A stretch of DNA of 64,000 nt, taken from Sphingobium sp. CR2-8 (GTDB lineage Bacteria > Pseudomonadota > Alphaproteobacteria > Sphingomonadales > Sphingomonadaceae). Location of the stretch: the NCBI RefSeq assembly GCF_035818615.1, contig NZ_JAYKZY010000001.1, forward strand, positions 288,501 to 352,500, in the 5' to 3' direction. A program made the position numbers and the translations under genes. This document shows, one piece after another, positions 9,529-17,368 of this stretch. The notes beneath the pieces were generated by a model that saw only the letters and a list, made by a program, of their open reading frames with translations, did no database searches and was not told where the DNA came from. The first letter of the stretch is position 1; every line of letters begins with the position of its first letter.

Positions 9529-9557
9529 AAATGGCGCGAAAGCCTCTGGCGTTCAAG
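9529..9557 (-). promoter_or_regulatory. Sigma-32 (RpoH)-type promoter of htpG
   Basis: On the minus strand CTTGAA (9557-9552) is followed after 15 bases by CGCCATTT (9536-9529), close to the heat-shock consensus CTTGAA-N13-15-CCCCATNT. The -10 element is about 40 bases upstream of the htpG start, a normal leader length. Confidence 0.7.
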
Positions 9558-9765
9558 AGATCGTGATGGGCTATTTGCCTGGACGGGCAATGCGGCGCCT
9601 CGCGATGACAATCTAGCGGCAAAACAGGTCAGGCTCGGCCCGTGGCTGGCCGTTCCTTCGGGCATAAAGAATTGTCACCAGGTCATCCTTGCCGACCCTT
9701 CATCGACGCTTCGGATTGACTCGACACCGCAAACTGCTGCTATGGCGCAGCGTGAAAGGGCGGCA

Positions 9766-10347
9766 ATGCGGATTGTCATTATAGACGATAGCGGGCTGCG
9801 TGCGACGGTCCTTGAAGAAGGACTGCGTGAAGCGGGCTATGACGACATCCATATCGTCCCGCCACGCGGCGCATTCGTCGCGCGGCTGGAGCGCATGGCG
9901 CCCGACGTCGTCCTGATGGACCTTGGCAGCCCCAGTCGCGATACGCTTGAGGAAATGCTGATCGTCAGCCGCGCGCTGGCCAAGCCGATCGCGATGTTCG
10001 TGGACCAGTCGGATGAGGCGATGATCGGCGCGGCGATCGACGCGGGCGTGTCGGCCTATGTCGTGGATGGCCTGCGCAAGGAACGGGTGAAGCCGGTGCT
10101 GGAACTGGCTGTCCGACGCTTCAACGCTTTCGCCAAGATACAGGGTGAGCTTGAAGAGGCCCGCGCGGCGCTGAGCGATCGGAAGATCATCGACCGGGCC
10201 AAATCGATCCTGATGAACCAGCGGTCGCTGAGCGAGCAGGACGCCTATGCGCTGCTGCGCTCCGCCGCGATGAATCAGGGCAAGAAGATCGTGGAGGTGG
10301 CGCAGGCGCTGATTACCGCGAGCGACCTGTTGGGAGGAGGCCTATGA
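9766..10347 (+). CDS. nasT: ANTAR response regulator NasT (nitrate-responsive antiterminator)
   Basis: A 193-residue protein with a receiver-like domain (MRIVIIDDSGLRATVLEEGL, VVLMDLGSPSRDTLEEM) and a C-terminal ANTAR RNA-binding domain (about 130-190: DRKIIDRAKSILMNQRSLSEQDAYALLRSAAMNQ in two parts). The start at 9766 is chosen because GAAAGGG lies about 7 bases upstream; ATG 9742 is in frame. NasT binds tandem hexaloop hairpins in the leaders of nitrate genes and prevents termination; NasS holds it inactive when nitrate or nitrite is absent. It overlaps nasS by four bases (ATGA). Two matching leaders are found downstream in this window. Confidence 0.92.
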   Translation: MRIVIIDDSGLRATVLEEGLREAGYDDIHIVPPRGAFVARLERMAPDVVLMDLGSPSRDTLEEMLIVSRALAKPIAMFVDQSDEAMIGAAIDAGVSAYVVDGLRKERVKPVLELAVRRFNAFAKIQGELEEARAALSDRKIIDRAKSILMNQRSLSEQDAYALLRSAAMNQGKKIVEVAQALITASDLLGGGL

Positions 10348-11558
10348 CCACGCATCTGAAAATCGCCTTCCTGCCGTTGACCGACGCCGCCGTGCTGGTG
10401 GCGGCGCACGAACGGGGTTTTGCCGAGGAAGAAGGTCTGGCGCTGGATCTGGTGCGATCGACCAGCTGGGCGACGCTGCGCGACCGGCTGGTTTATGGCC
10501 AGGTGCATGCCGCGCACATGCTCGCGCCGTTGGCCGTCGCGGTCACTCTGGGTCTCAGCCAGCAACCGGCCGCGCTGGCTGCGCCCTACAAGCTGAACGT
10601 CAACGGCAACATGCTGGTGATGGCGATCGATTTCGCCCGGGCGCTGGAACCCGATGTCGGGTCGCGCCTGGCCGATCCGCTGGGCACAGCGCATGATTTC
10701 GCTGCCGCGATAGGCCTTTGGCGGCGCAAGCCGGTGATCGGCGTCGTCCATCGCTTTTCCAGCCATGCCCTGATGCTGCGCTACTGGCTCGCCAGCGCAG
10801 GCGTCGATCCGGATCGCGACGTCGTGCTGCGCGTATTGCCGCCATCGCTGACGGTGGAGGCGATGCGGGCGGGCGAAATCGACGGCTTTATCGCAGGCGA
10901 ACCCTGGGGCAGCGCCGCAGTGGAAGCGGGGTTGGCCGAAACCGTCGCGATCGGCGAACGTATATGGCAGCGCGGCGTGGAAAAGGTGCTGACGTTTCGC
11001 GAAAGCTGGATGGAGGACAATACCGATACGGTCGACCGGCTTTTGCGCGCGCTGGCACGGGCTGCGGCCTGGTGCGATGATCCGGCCAGCCATGCGACGC
11101 TGGCGGAACTGCTGGCTGGCCCGCGCTATGTCGACCAGCCGGTCGACCTCATAGGGCGGGCGTTGTCCGGGCAGATCGTGGCGCGAGCCGGGGAAGCGGC
11201 GATCGCCAGGCCCGATTACATGCTGTTCAGCCGCGAAGCCACATCCTTCCCCTGGCGCAGCCAGGCGCTGTGGATCTATTCGCAGTTCGTCCGCTGGAAC
11301 ATGGTGGAACATGACGCCGCGACGGCAGCGAAGGCAGGCGCGGTGTTCCGCCCCGATGTCTATCGTCGGGCGCTGGCAAACAGCGACGTCGCCATGCCGG
11401 GCGCCAGCATGAAGCTGGAGGGGGCGGTCGGCCTGCCGCTGGCGGTGGGTTCGCGCCGGGGCGAATTGACGCTGGGGCCGGACCGATTCTTCGACGGGCG
11501 CGTGTTCGATCCCGAAAGGATCGAAGATTATCTGGCGGGTTCTGCGCCGCCGCGTTGA
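10344..11558 (+). CDS. nasS: Nitrate sensor NasS (NrtA-like, cytoplasmic)
   Basis: A 404-residue member of the NrtA/SsuA substrate-binding fold, beginning MTTHLKIAFLPLTDAAVLVAA without a signal peptide, so it acts in the cytoplasm. Motifs typical of nitrate-binding members are HAAHMLAPLAVAVTLGL, NGNMLVMAI, VLPPSLTVEAMRAGEIDGFI and GEPWGSAAV. NasS binds nitrate or nitrite and releases NasT. Coupled to nasT by an ATGA overlap. The next 217 bases contain the leader RNA of narK, not another gene. Confidence 0.92.
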   Translation: MTTHLKIAFLPLTDAAVLVAAHERGFAEEEGLALDLVRSTSWATLRDRLVYGQVHAAHMLAPLAVAVTLGLSQQPAALAAPYKLNVNGNMLVMAIDFARALEPDVGSRLADPLGTAHDFAAAIGLWRRKPVIGVVHRFSSHALMLRYWLASAGVDPDRDVVLRVLPPSLTVEAMRAGEIDGFIAGEPWGSAAVEAGLAETVAIGERIWQRGVEKVLTFRESWMEDNTDTVDRLLRALARAAAWCDDPASHATLAELLAGPRYVDQPVDLIGRALSGQIVARAGEAAIARPDYMLFSREATSFPWRSQALWIYSQFVRWNMVEHDAATAAKAGAVFRPDVYRRALANSDVAMPGASMKLEGAVGLPLAVGSRRGELTLGPDRFFDGRVFDPERIEDYLAGSAPPR

Positions 11559-11617
11559 AATGACGCCGAATTTTGTGCCTTGCAACATGATGCGATTCGC
11601 GGGATGATATAGGCATC

Positions 11618-11664
11618 GCGCGATGAAGCGCGCTTATCAGGATGCGCCGTCCCAAGGGTGGGAT
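11618..11664 (+). promoter_or_regulatory. Tandem hexaloop leader hairpins (NasT/ANTAR target) of narK
   Basis: Two hairpins lie in the leader before narK. The first pairs GCGCG (11618-11622) with CGCGC (11629-11633) around ATGAAG; a shifted register gives loop GATGAA. The second pairs GTCCC (11649-11653) with GGGAT (11660-11664) around AAGGGT, which has A at loop position 1 and G at position 4, the known ANTAR signature. The first loop fits only half of that rule in either register. An intrinsic terminator follows 25 bases later. Confidence 0.75.
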
Positions 11665-11689
11665 TGCCGTCCTCACCATATTTCGCAGC

Positions 11690-11743
11690 AAAGCCGCTGA
11701 CCGGATTTACCCGCAAGGTAACGTCCGGCCTGCGGCTTTTTTT
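11690..11743 (+). terminator. Leader terminator before narK (antitermination-controlled)
   Basis: AGCCGC (11692-11697) pairs with GCGGCT (11732-11737), extended by CCGGA/TCCGG inside and followed by seven to eight T residues. It is 32 bases before the narK start and would stop transcription unless NasT acts. Confidence 0.85.
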
Positions 11744-11775
11744 ATGTCCATTTTCCGTTTATTGGGGGACGTCAC

Positions 11776-13020
11776 ATGGCAACCGCTTATTGGGATCGTG
11801 AAGGGGAGACCGCACCGGTCCAGCCCGCGACCAGCTTTTGGAAGGCTGGTCACACACCGACGCTGATCGCCGCCTTCTTGTATTTCGACCTCGCCTTCAT
11901 GGTGTGGGTGCTGCTGGGGCCACTCGCCCCCATGATTTCCAAGACGCTGATGCTGACCCCGGCCGAAAAGGGCCTGATGGTCGCGACACCGACGCTGGCC
12001 GGTGCGCTGCTGCGCGTCGTCAATGGCCTGCTGGTCGACCGGATCGGACCGAAACGATCGGGCGCGATCAGCCAGATCATCGTCATCGCGGGCCTGTTCA
12101 CGGCGTGGGCGCTGGGCGTCAACAGCTTTGGCGGCACGCTGGCGCTGGGCGTCATCCTGGGCTTTGCGGGCGCCAGCTTCGCGATCGCGCTGCCACTGGC
12201 GAGCCGCTGGTATCCGCCCGAGCATCAGGGCAAGGCGATGGGCCTGGCGGGCATGGGCAATTCGGGCACGGTGCTGGCGTCTCTGTTCGCCCCCATGTTG
12301 GCGAAACTGTTCGGCTGGAACGCCGTGCTGGGTCTGGCCTGCATTCCGCTGACCATCGTGTTCGTCGTCTATATGCTGATGGCGAAGGACGCGCCCAACG
12401 CGCCCCCGGCCAAGAAGATGATCGATTATTTCGAGCCGCTGAAACAGGCCGACGCCTGGTGGTTGATGGGCTTTTACGCGGTGACGTTCGGCGGGTTCGT
12501 CGGGCTTGCGGCGTCGCTGCCCATCTATTTCACCGACCAGTTCGGCCTGACCCCGATCATCGCGGGCTATTGCACGGCGGGCTGTGTCTTCGCCGGGTCG
12601 CTTGTACGGCCGATGGGTGGCGCGCTGGCGGACAGGATCGGCGGGGTCAAGACGCTGACCATGGTGCTGGTCGTCGCGGCGTTGGCGCTGACCGGCGTAG
12701 CCTTCGCCACGACGCTGGTCGGGGCGCTCGGCTTCTTCGTCCTGGCCATGCTGGCATTGGGCACTGGAAACGGATCGGTATTCCAGTTGGTGCCGCAGCG
12801 GTTCCAGGCGGAAATCGGCGTGATGACGGGCCTTGTCGGCATGGCGGGCGGTGTCGGCGGCTTCTACCTCGCCAGTTCTTTGGGTCTGGCCAAGCAACTG
12901 ACCGGCAGTTTTTCGTCGGGCTTCCTGATCTTCGCCGGCCTCGCCGTGGTGGCGCTGCTGGGCCTGATGCTGGTCAAGGGCAAATGGCGCGCGACCTGGA
13001 CAAGCGGCGCACGCATCTAG
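11776..13020 (+). CDS. narK: Nitrate/nitrite MFS transporter (NNP family)
   Basis: A 414-residue polytopic protein. NNP-family signatures are the glycine-rich GFAGASFAIALPLASRWYPPEHQGKAMGLAGMGNSG region (read in two stretches around 135-175) and MALGTGNG-like LALGTGNGSVFQLVPQRF near 330. The conserved Arg in LLRVVNGLLVDRIGPK fits the first nitrate-binding Arg. It imports nitrate across the inner membrane. ATG 11776 has GGGGGAC upstream and lies 32 bases after the leader terminator. The porin gene follows after 87 bases, with a hairpin between them. Confidence 0.92.
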   Translation: MATAYWDREGETAPVQPATSFWKAGHTPTLIAAFLYFDLAFMVWVLLGPLAPMISKTLMLTPAEKGLMVATPTLAGALLRVVNGLLVDRIGPKRSGAISQIIVIAGLFTAWALGVNSFGGTLALGVILGFAGASFAIALPLASRWYPPEHQGKAMGLAGMGNSGTVLASLFAPMLAKLFGWNAVLGLACIPLTIVFVVYMLMAKDAPNAPPAKKMIDYFEPLKQADAWWLMGFYAVTFGGFVGLAASLPIYFTDQFGLTPIIAGYCTAGCVFAGSLVRPMGGALADRIGGVKTLTMVLVVAALALTGVAFATTLVGALGFFVLAMLALGTGNGSVFQLVPQRFQAEIGVMTGLVGMAGGVGGFYLASSLGLAKQLTGSFSSGFLIFAGLAVVALLGLMLVKGKWRATWTSGARI

Positions 13021-13033
13021 CTTTGGAGAGGGA

Positions 13034-13060
13034 GGCGGCGGCCCATGCAAGGCCGCCGCC
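13034..13060 (+). other. GC-rich intercistronic hairpin between narK and the porin gene
   Basis: A perfect 10-bp stem, GGCGGCGGCC (13034-13043) with GGCCGCCGCC (13051-13060), and a 7-base loop. Only a weak T stretch follows, so it more likely stabilises or partly attenuates the transcript than terminates it. It may set different narK and porin levels. Confidence 0.6.
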
Positions 13061-13107
13061 CCGAATTTTCAGACCGCGTCAGTTCCGTCCAAGGGGGGCG
13101 ATTTTCC

Positions 13108-14313
13108 ATGAAATACATATTCGCATCGGCGGCCGCGCTGGCCGTCGCAGGGCCTGCCTGTGCCCAGACCATCATGCTCAAACCTGTGGCCGAAGCGCGT
13201 GTGCGCTATGAACATGCCGATCAGGATGGGCTAGCCGACGAGGCCGACGCGCTCACCGTCCGCGCCCGCGCGGGGCTGACCGCCAGCAGCGGCGGGTTGA
13301 CCGCCAACATCCTGGGGCAGGGGACGTTGGCGGTGATCGATCGCTATTATGATGGACTGAACGGTGCGGCGACCCGGCCGATCGTGGCCGATCCGGAGAA
13401 TATCGCGCTCTATGTCGCGCAACTCCAGTATAAGACCAAGGCGATGACGTTGACCGGCGGGCGACAGAAGATCGTGCTGGATGACGAACGGTTCGTCGGC
13501 AATGTCGCCTTTCGCGACAACGGCCAGACGTTCGACGCGGTGCGGGCCGAACTGACGCCGACCAAGGGGCTGAAACTGGACGTCGCCTATGTCTGGAGCG
13601 TGCGGACGATCTGGGGTTTCCAGGGCAGGGGCGCACGGCAGCAGGCGGTGCGTGGCGACACTATTCTGGCCAACCTGTCCTATATGACGCCTGTCGGCAC
13701 GCTGACCGGCTTTGCCTATCTGGTGGACCAGGATGAAGCTGCCATGCAGGCTTTTCGACTGTCCAGCCAGACCTATGGCCTGCGGCTGGCGGGATCGCGG
13801 CCTTTGTCGAAGGTGGCGAAGCTCTCCTATCAGCTGAGCTATGCGCGCCAGTCGGATTATCACCGCAATCCCAATGATTACAGCGCCGATTACTGGCTGG
13901 CCGACGCTACGCTGGACATTAGGGGCGTGAAGCTGAACGGCGGCTATGAAGTGTTGGGCGCCAGCAGCGGCCGTCCTTTCACCAGTTTCCAGACACCGCT
14001 CGGCACCAATTTCAAATTTCAGGGCTGGGCCGACAAATTCCTGACCACCCCCGCCAATGGCATCCGCGACCTGTATGTCGGTGGTGGCTATGGCTGGAAG
14101 CAGTGGGGTCCATTGTCCGGCATAACGCTGGCGGCAAGCTGGCACCGTTTCGACAGCGACCGGCTGGACCAGCATTATGGCAAGGAGATCGATCTGCTGG
14201 CGTCCGCCAAGGCCGGGAAGACCGCTTTGTCCGTCCGCTACGCCCATTACAGGGCGAAGACGATGGCGACCGATACCGACAAATTATGGCTCCAGGCGGA
14301 CTGGGCCATCTGA
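13108..14313 (+). CDS. Outer-membrane porin of the alginate-export (AlgE/OprD-like) family, nitrate-linked
   Basis: A 401-residue beta-barrel protein. ATG 13108 follows AAGGGGGG and gives the signal peptide MKYIFASAAALAVAGPACAQ. The remainder alternates polar and aromatic strands, with family motifs VRYEHADQDG, GRQKIVLDDERFVGNVAFRDNGQ (in two parts) and a closing LWLQADWAI. Alginate-export-type barrels are often found inside nitrate assimilation operons of sphingomonads, where diffusion of nitrate through the outer membrane is the likely job; alginate export is unlikely because no alginate genes are near. It follows narK on the same strand. Confidence 0.8.
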   Translation: MKYIFASAAALAVAGPACAQTIMLKPVAEARVRYEHADQDGLADEADALTVRARAGLTASSGGLTANILGQGTLAVIDRYYDGLNGAATRPIVADPENIALYVAQLQYKTKAMTLTGGRQKIVLDDERFVGNVAFRDNGQTFDAVRAELTPTKGLKLDVAYVWSVRTIWGFQGRGARQQAVRGDTILANLSYMTPVGTLTGFAYLVDQDEAAMQAFRLSSQTYGLRLAGSRPLSKVAKLSYQLSYARQSDYHRNPNDYSADYWLADATLDIRGVKLNGGYEVLGASSGRPFTSFQTPLGTNFKFQGWADKFLTTPANGIRDLYVGGGYGWKQWGPLSGITLAASWHRFDSDRLDQHYGKEIDLLASAKAGKTALSVRYAHYRAKTMATDTDKLWLQADWAI

Positions 14314-14375
14314 TTGAAAAGGCACGAGAGGAATTGCTTGAGCATCCAGGCGATTCCCCATATGCTGCACCGCAA

Positions 14376-14425
14376 GAGACAAGGATGTCTCGTCTCACAT
14401 AGCCGCGGCGGTTCAGGGTAGAACT
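14376..14425 (+). promoter_or_regulatory. Tandem hexaloop leader hairpins (NasT/ANTAR target) of nirB
   Basis: The first hairpin pairs GAGAC (14376-14380) with GTCTC (14387-14391) around AAGGAT. The second pairs GGTTC (14410-14414) with GAACT (14421-14425, one G-T pair) around AGGGTA. Both loops have six bases with A at position 1 and G at position 4, exactly the ANTAR recognition pattern. A strong terminator follows 20 bases later. The arrangement matches the narK leader, supporting joint control by NasT. Confidence 0.88.
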
Positions 14426-14445
14426 GGCAAGGTCCCTATGATGGC

Positions 14446-14500
14446 AAAGCCGCCATCCTGACTTTCGGTTCTTACCGGGGGTCAGGATGGCGGCTTTTTT
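14446..14500 (+). terminator. Strong leader terminator before nirB
   Basis: A perfect 15-bp stem, AGCCGCCATCCTGAC (14448-14462) with GTCAGGATGGCGGCT (14481-14495), an 18-base loop and a T tract to 14500. It lies 20 bases before the chosen nirB start, so nirBD-nasA-cobA expression needs antitermination. Confidence 0.92.
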
Positions 14501-14519
14501 GGTTTCTGGAGCGACGGGG

Positions 14520-17027
14520 ATGGAATTTCAGATCGGAACGGAGCCGGTAGCGGACGGCGAGGATATCCTCCTCATGCCGTCGGACGATGTGCGCGAACAT
14601 CTGGTCGTGATAGGCAACGGCATGGCCGGGTGCCGCGCGGTCGAAGAGCTGCTGGCGAGAGACGGGACGCGCTATCGCGTCACCATCTTCGGCGCGGAAC
14701 CCTATGTGAATTACAACCGCATCATGCTCTCGCCGGTGTTGGCGGGGGAAAAGACGTTCGAGCAGATCGTCATCAACGACCGGGCCTGGTACGACGATAA
14801 CGGTATCGACCTGATCGTCGCCGATCCGGTGACGGCGATCGACCGCGCGGCCAAGAGCGTCACGGCGCGCAGCGGCCGCACCGTCCATTATGACAAGCTG
14901 TTGATCGCCACCGGTTCCGATCCCTTCATCATCCCTGTGCCGGGGAAGGATCTGCCCGGCGTCATCAGCTTCCGCGACATGAAGGATGTCGACACCATGC
15001 TGGACGCCGCCGGGAAGGGCGGGGACGCGGTGGTGATCGGCGGCGGGCTGCTGGGACTGGAAGCGGCGCATGGCCTGACGCTGCGCGGCATGAAGGTGAC
15101 GGTGATCCATCTGATGGACACGCTGATGGAACGGCAACTCGACGAGGCTGCGGGCTGGCTGCTCAAATCCGCACTGGAAGCGCGCGGCCAGACCATCCTG
15201 ACCGGCGCCAATACCGAATCCATCTATGGCGACGGGAAGGTCGAGGGCGTGCGGCTGAAGGACGGCACGGAAATTCCTGCCAGCCTGGTGGTGATGGCGG
15301 TGGGCATCCGTCCCTCGACAGCGCTGGCGCGGGACGCTGGACTGGCGGTCAATCGCGGCATCCAGGTCGATGACCATATGGTCACCAGCGATGCGGACGT
15401 GCTGGCGGTCGGCGAATGCGTCGAGCATGACGGCAACGTCTATGGCCTGGTCGCGCCGCTATGGGATATGTGCCGCAGCCTGGCCGACGGCCTGACCGAC
15501 CGGCATAGCGGCTACAGGGGCAGCGTCACCTCGACCAAGCTGAAGGTCGCAGGGCTGGACGTCTTCTCCGCAGGTGACTTTTCTGGCGGAGAGGGCTGCG
15601 AGGATATCGTCCTGCGGGATGCGTCGCGCGGGGTGTATAAGCGGGTGGTGGTCAAGGACGACAAGGTCGTCGGCGCGGTGCTATATGGGGATACCGCCGA
15701 CGGCGGCTGGTATTTCGACCTGCTCAAAAAGGGCGAGGATGTCGCCGACATCCGCGACCTGCTGATCTTCGGTCAGGCCTTCGCCTCTGGAGGAGGCGCG
15801 CTGGACCCTAAGGCGGCCGTTGCGGCGCTCTCGGACGATGCCGAGATTTGCGGCTGCAACGGCGTTTCCAAGGGTCAGGTCTTCGCCTGCATTTCGGCGG
15901 GCGCATGCAGCCTGGACGCGGTGCGCGCAGGATGCAAAGCGTCCGCCAGTTGCGGCAGCTGCACCGGCCTGGTGGAAAATCTGCTCAGCGTTGTGCTGGG
16001 CGATGAAGTCCAGTCCGGTCCCAAGACGATGTGCAAATGCACCAGCTTCGGTCATGACGATGTCCGCCGCGAAATCGTGGCGCAGGGCATGCGCTCGATC
16101 CCCGAAGTGATGCAGAGGCTGCACTGGTCGACCCCGGACGGCTGCTCTTCCTGCCGCCCCGCGCTCAATTACTATCTGCTCTGCGCGCTGCCCGGCGACT
16201 ATGTCGACGATCAGCAAAGCCGCTTCGTCAACGAACGGATGCACGCCAATATCCAGAAGGACGGCACCTATTCGGTCGTCCCGCGCATGTGGGGCGGCCT
16301 CACCAATCCGCGCGAACTCCGCGCGATCGCCGATGTGGTCGAAAAGTTCAACGCGCCGATGGTGAAAGTCACGGGCGGCCAGCGGCTCGACATATTCGGG
16401 ATCAGGAAGGAAGATCTGCCCGCCGTCTGGGCAGACCTCAACGCCGCAGGCATGGTGTCGGGCCATGCCTATGGCAAGTCGCTGCGCACGGTGAAGACCT
16501 GCGTCGGGTCCGAATGGTGTCGCTTCGGCACGCAGGACAGCACCGGGCTTGGCGTCAAGACCGAGCGGATGACCTGGGGATCATGGATGCCGCACAAGTT
16601 CAAGATCGCGGTGTCAGGCTGCCCCCGTAATTGCGCGGAAGCGACGATCAAGGATTTCGGGATCGTGTGCGTGGACTCGGGCTATGAACTCCATGTCGGC
16701 GGCAATGGCGGCATCCATGTCCGCGCCACCGACTTCCTGTGCAAGGTGGCGACGGAGCAGGAGGCGCTCGACTACTGCGCCGCCTTCACCCAGCTCTACC
16801 GCGAGGAAGCCCGCTATCTGGAACGGACCGCGCCCTGGATCGAGCGGGTGGGCGTCGATTATGTGAAGAGCCGGATCGTGGAAGACGACGCCGGTCGCGA
16901 GGCGCTCCGCGCGCGCTTCCTCTTCTCGCAGCAGTTCATGCAGGACGATCCCTGGGCGGAACGTGCGGCCGGCCAGCATGCCGAGCTGCACCAGCCTCTC
17001 GCCCCCATCGCCATTGCAGCGGAGTAA
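14520..17027 (+). CDS. nirB: Assimilatory nitrite reductase [NAD(P)H], large subunit
   Basis: An 835-residue enzyme reducing nitrite to ammonium. The N-terminal FAD/NAD(P)H module begins VVIGNGMAGCRAVEELL and has VVIGGGLLGLEAAHGL for the second nucleotide. A BFD-like 2Fe-2S region shows CGCNGVSKGQ and CKASASCGSC. The C-terminal sulfite/nitrite reductase half has CVGSEWC and SGCPRNCAEATIKDFG, the four Cys that bind 4Fe-4S and siroheme. The frame opens at 14487 inside the terminator; ATG 14520 with GGAG upstream is preferred, and ATG 14574 (GAGGA upstream) is also possible. nirD follows after 5 bases. Confidence 0.95.
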   Translation: MEFQIGTEPVADGEDILLMPSDDVREHLVVIGNGMAGCRAVEELLARDGTRYRVTIFGAEPYVNYNRIMLSPVLAGEKTFEQIVINDRAWYDDNGIDLIVADPVTAIDRAAKSVTARSGRTVHYDKLLIATGSDPFIIPVPGKDLPGVISFRDMKDVDTMLDAAGKGGDAVVIGGGLLGLEAAHGLTLRGMKVTVIHLMDTLMERQLDEAAGWLLKSALEARGQTILTGANTESIYGDGKVEGVRLKDGTEIPASLVVMAVGIRPSTALARDAGLAVNRGIQVDDHMVTSDADVLAVGECVEHDGNVYGLVAPLWDMCRSLADGLTDRHSGYRGSVTSTKLKVAGLDVFSAGDFSGGEGCEDIVLRDASRGVYKRVVVKDDKVVGAVLYGDTADGGWYFDLLKKGEDVADIRDLLIFGQAFASGGGALDPKAAVAALSDDAEICGCNGVSKGQVFACISAGACSLDAVRAGCKASASCGSCTGLVENLLSVVLGDEVQSGPKTMCKCTSFGHDDVRREIVAQGMRSIPEVMQRLHWSTPDGCSSCRPALNYYLLCALPGDYVDDQQSRFVNERMHANIQKDGTYSVVPRMWGGLTNPRELRAIADVVEKFNAPMVKVTGGQRLDIFGIRKEDLPAVWADLNAAGMVSGHAYGKSLRTVKTCVGSEWCRFGTQDSTGLGVKTERMTWGSWMPHKFKIAVSGCPRNCAEATIKDFGIVCVDSGYELHVGGNGGIHVRATDFLCKVATEQEALDYCAAFTQLYREEARYLERTAPWIERVGVDYVKSRIVEDDAGREALRARFLFSQQFMQDDPWAERAAGQHAELHQPLAPIAIAAE

Positions 17028-17032
17028 GACAG

Positions 17033-17368
17033 ATGACCGACTGGATCGATATCGGTACGTTGGCCGACATTCCCCAACGCGGTGCACGCACGGTGCAGAT
17101 CGGCGACGAAAAGGAAATCGCCGTGTTCCGCACCGGCGACGATCAGGTCTTCGCATTGGTCAACGAATGCCCGCACAAGAAGGGGCCGCTCAGCCAGGGC
17201 ATCGTCCACGGCCATAGCGTTGCCTGCCCGCTGCATAATTGGACCATCGCGCTGAAGACGGGGGAGGCACAGGGCGCCGATAGCGGCTGCACGCCGACGA
17301 TTGCGGTGAAGGAAGAAGGCGGGCGGATTTTGATCGCGCGGCCGGTGGCGGTGAGGGTGGCGGCCTGA
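17033..17368 (+). CDS. nirD: Nitrite reductase small subunit (Rieske-type)
   Basis: A 111-residue protein with the Rieske-like 2Fe-2S motifs ECPHKKG and CPLHNW spaced as in NirD proteins. GGAG lies 8 bases before ATG 17033. It works with NirB in the cytoplasm to reduce nitrite to ammonium. Its stop TGA shares one base with the nasA start, so the two are translationally coupled. Confidence 0.93.
   Translation: MTDWIDIGTLADIPQRGARTVQIGDEKEIAVFRTGDDQVFALVNECPHKKGPLSQGIVHGHSVACPLHNWTIALKTGEAQGADSGCTPTIAVKEEGGRILIARPVAVRVAA

Noticed and set aside
11707..13050. Long open frame on the minus strand opposite narK
   Set aside because: It is a shadow of high-GC codon use; its translation is low-complexity, rich in Arg, His, Gln and Asp, with no family motif, while the plus strand encodes a clear NNP transporter.
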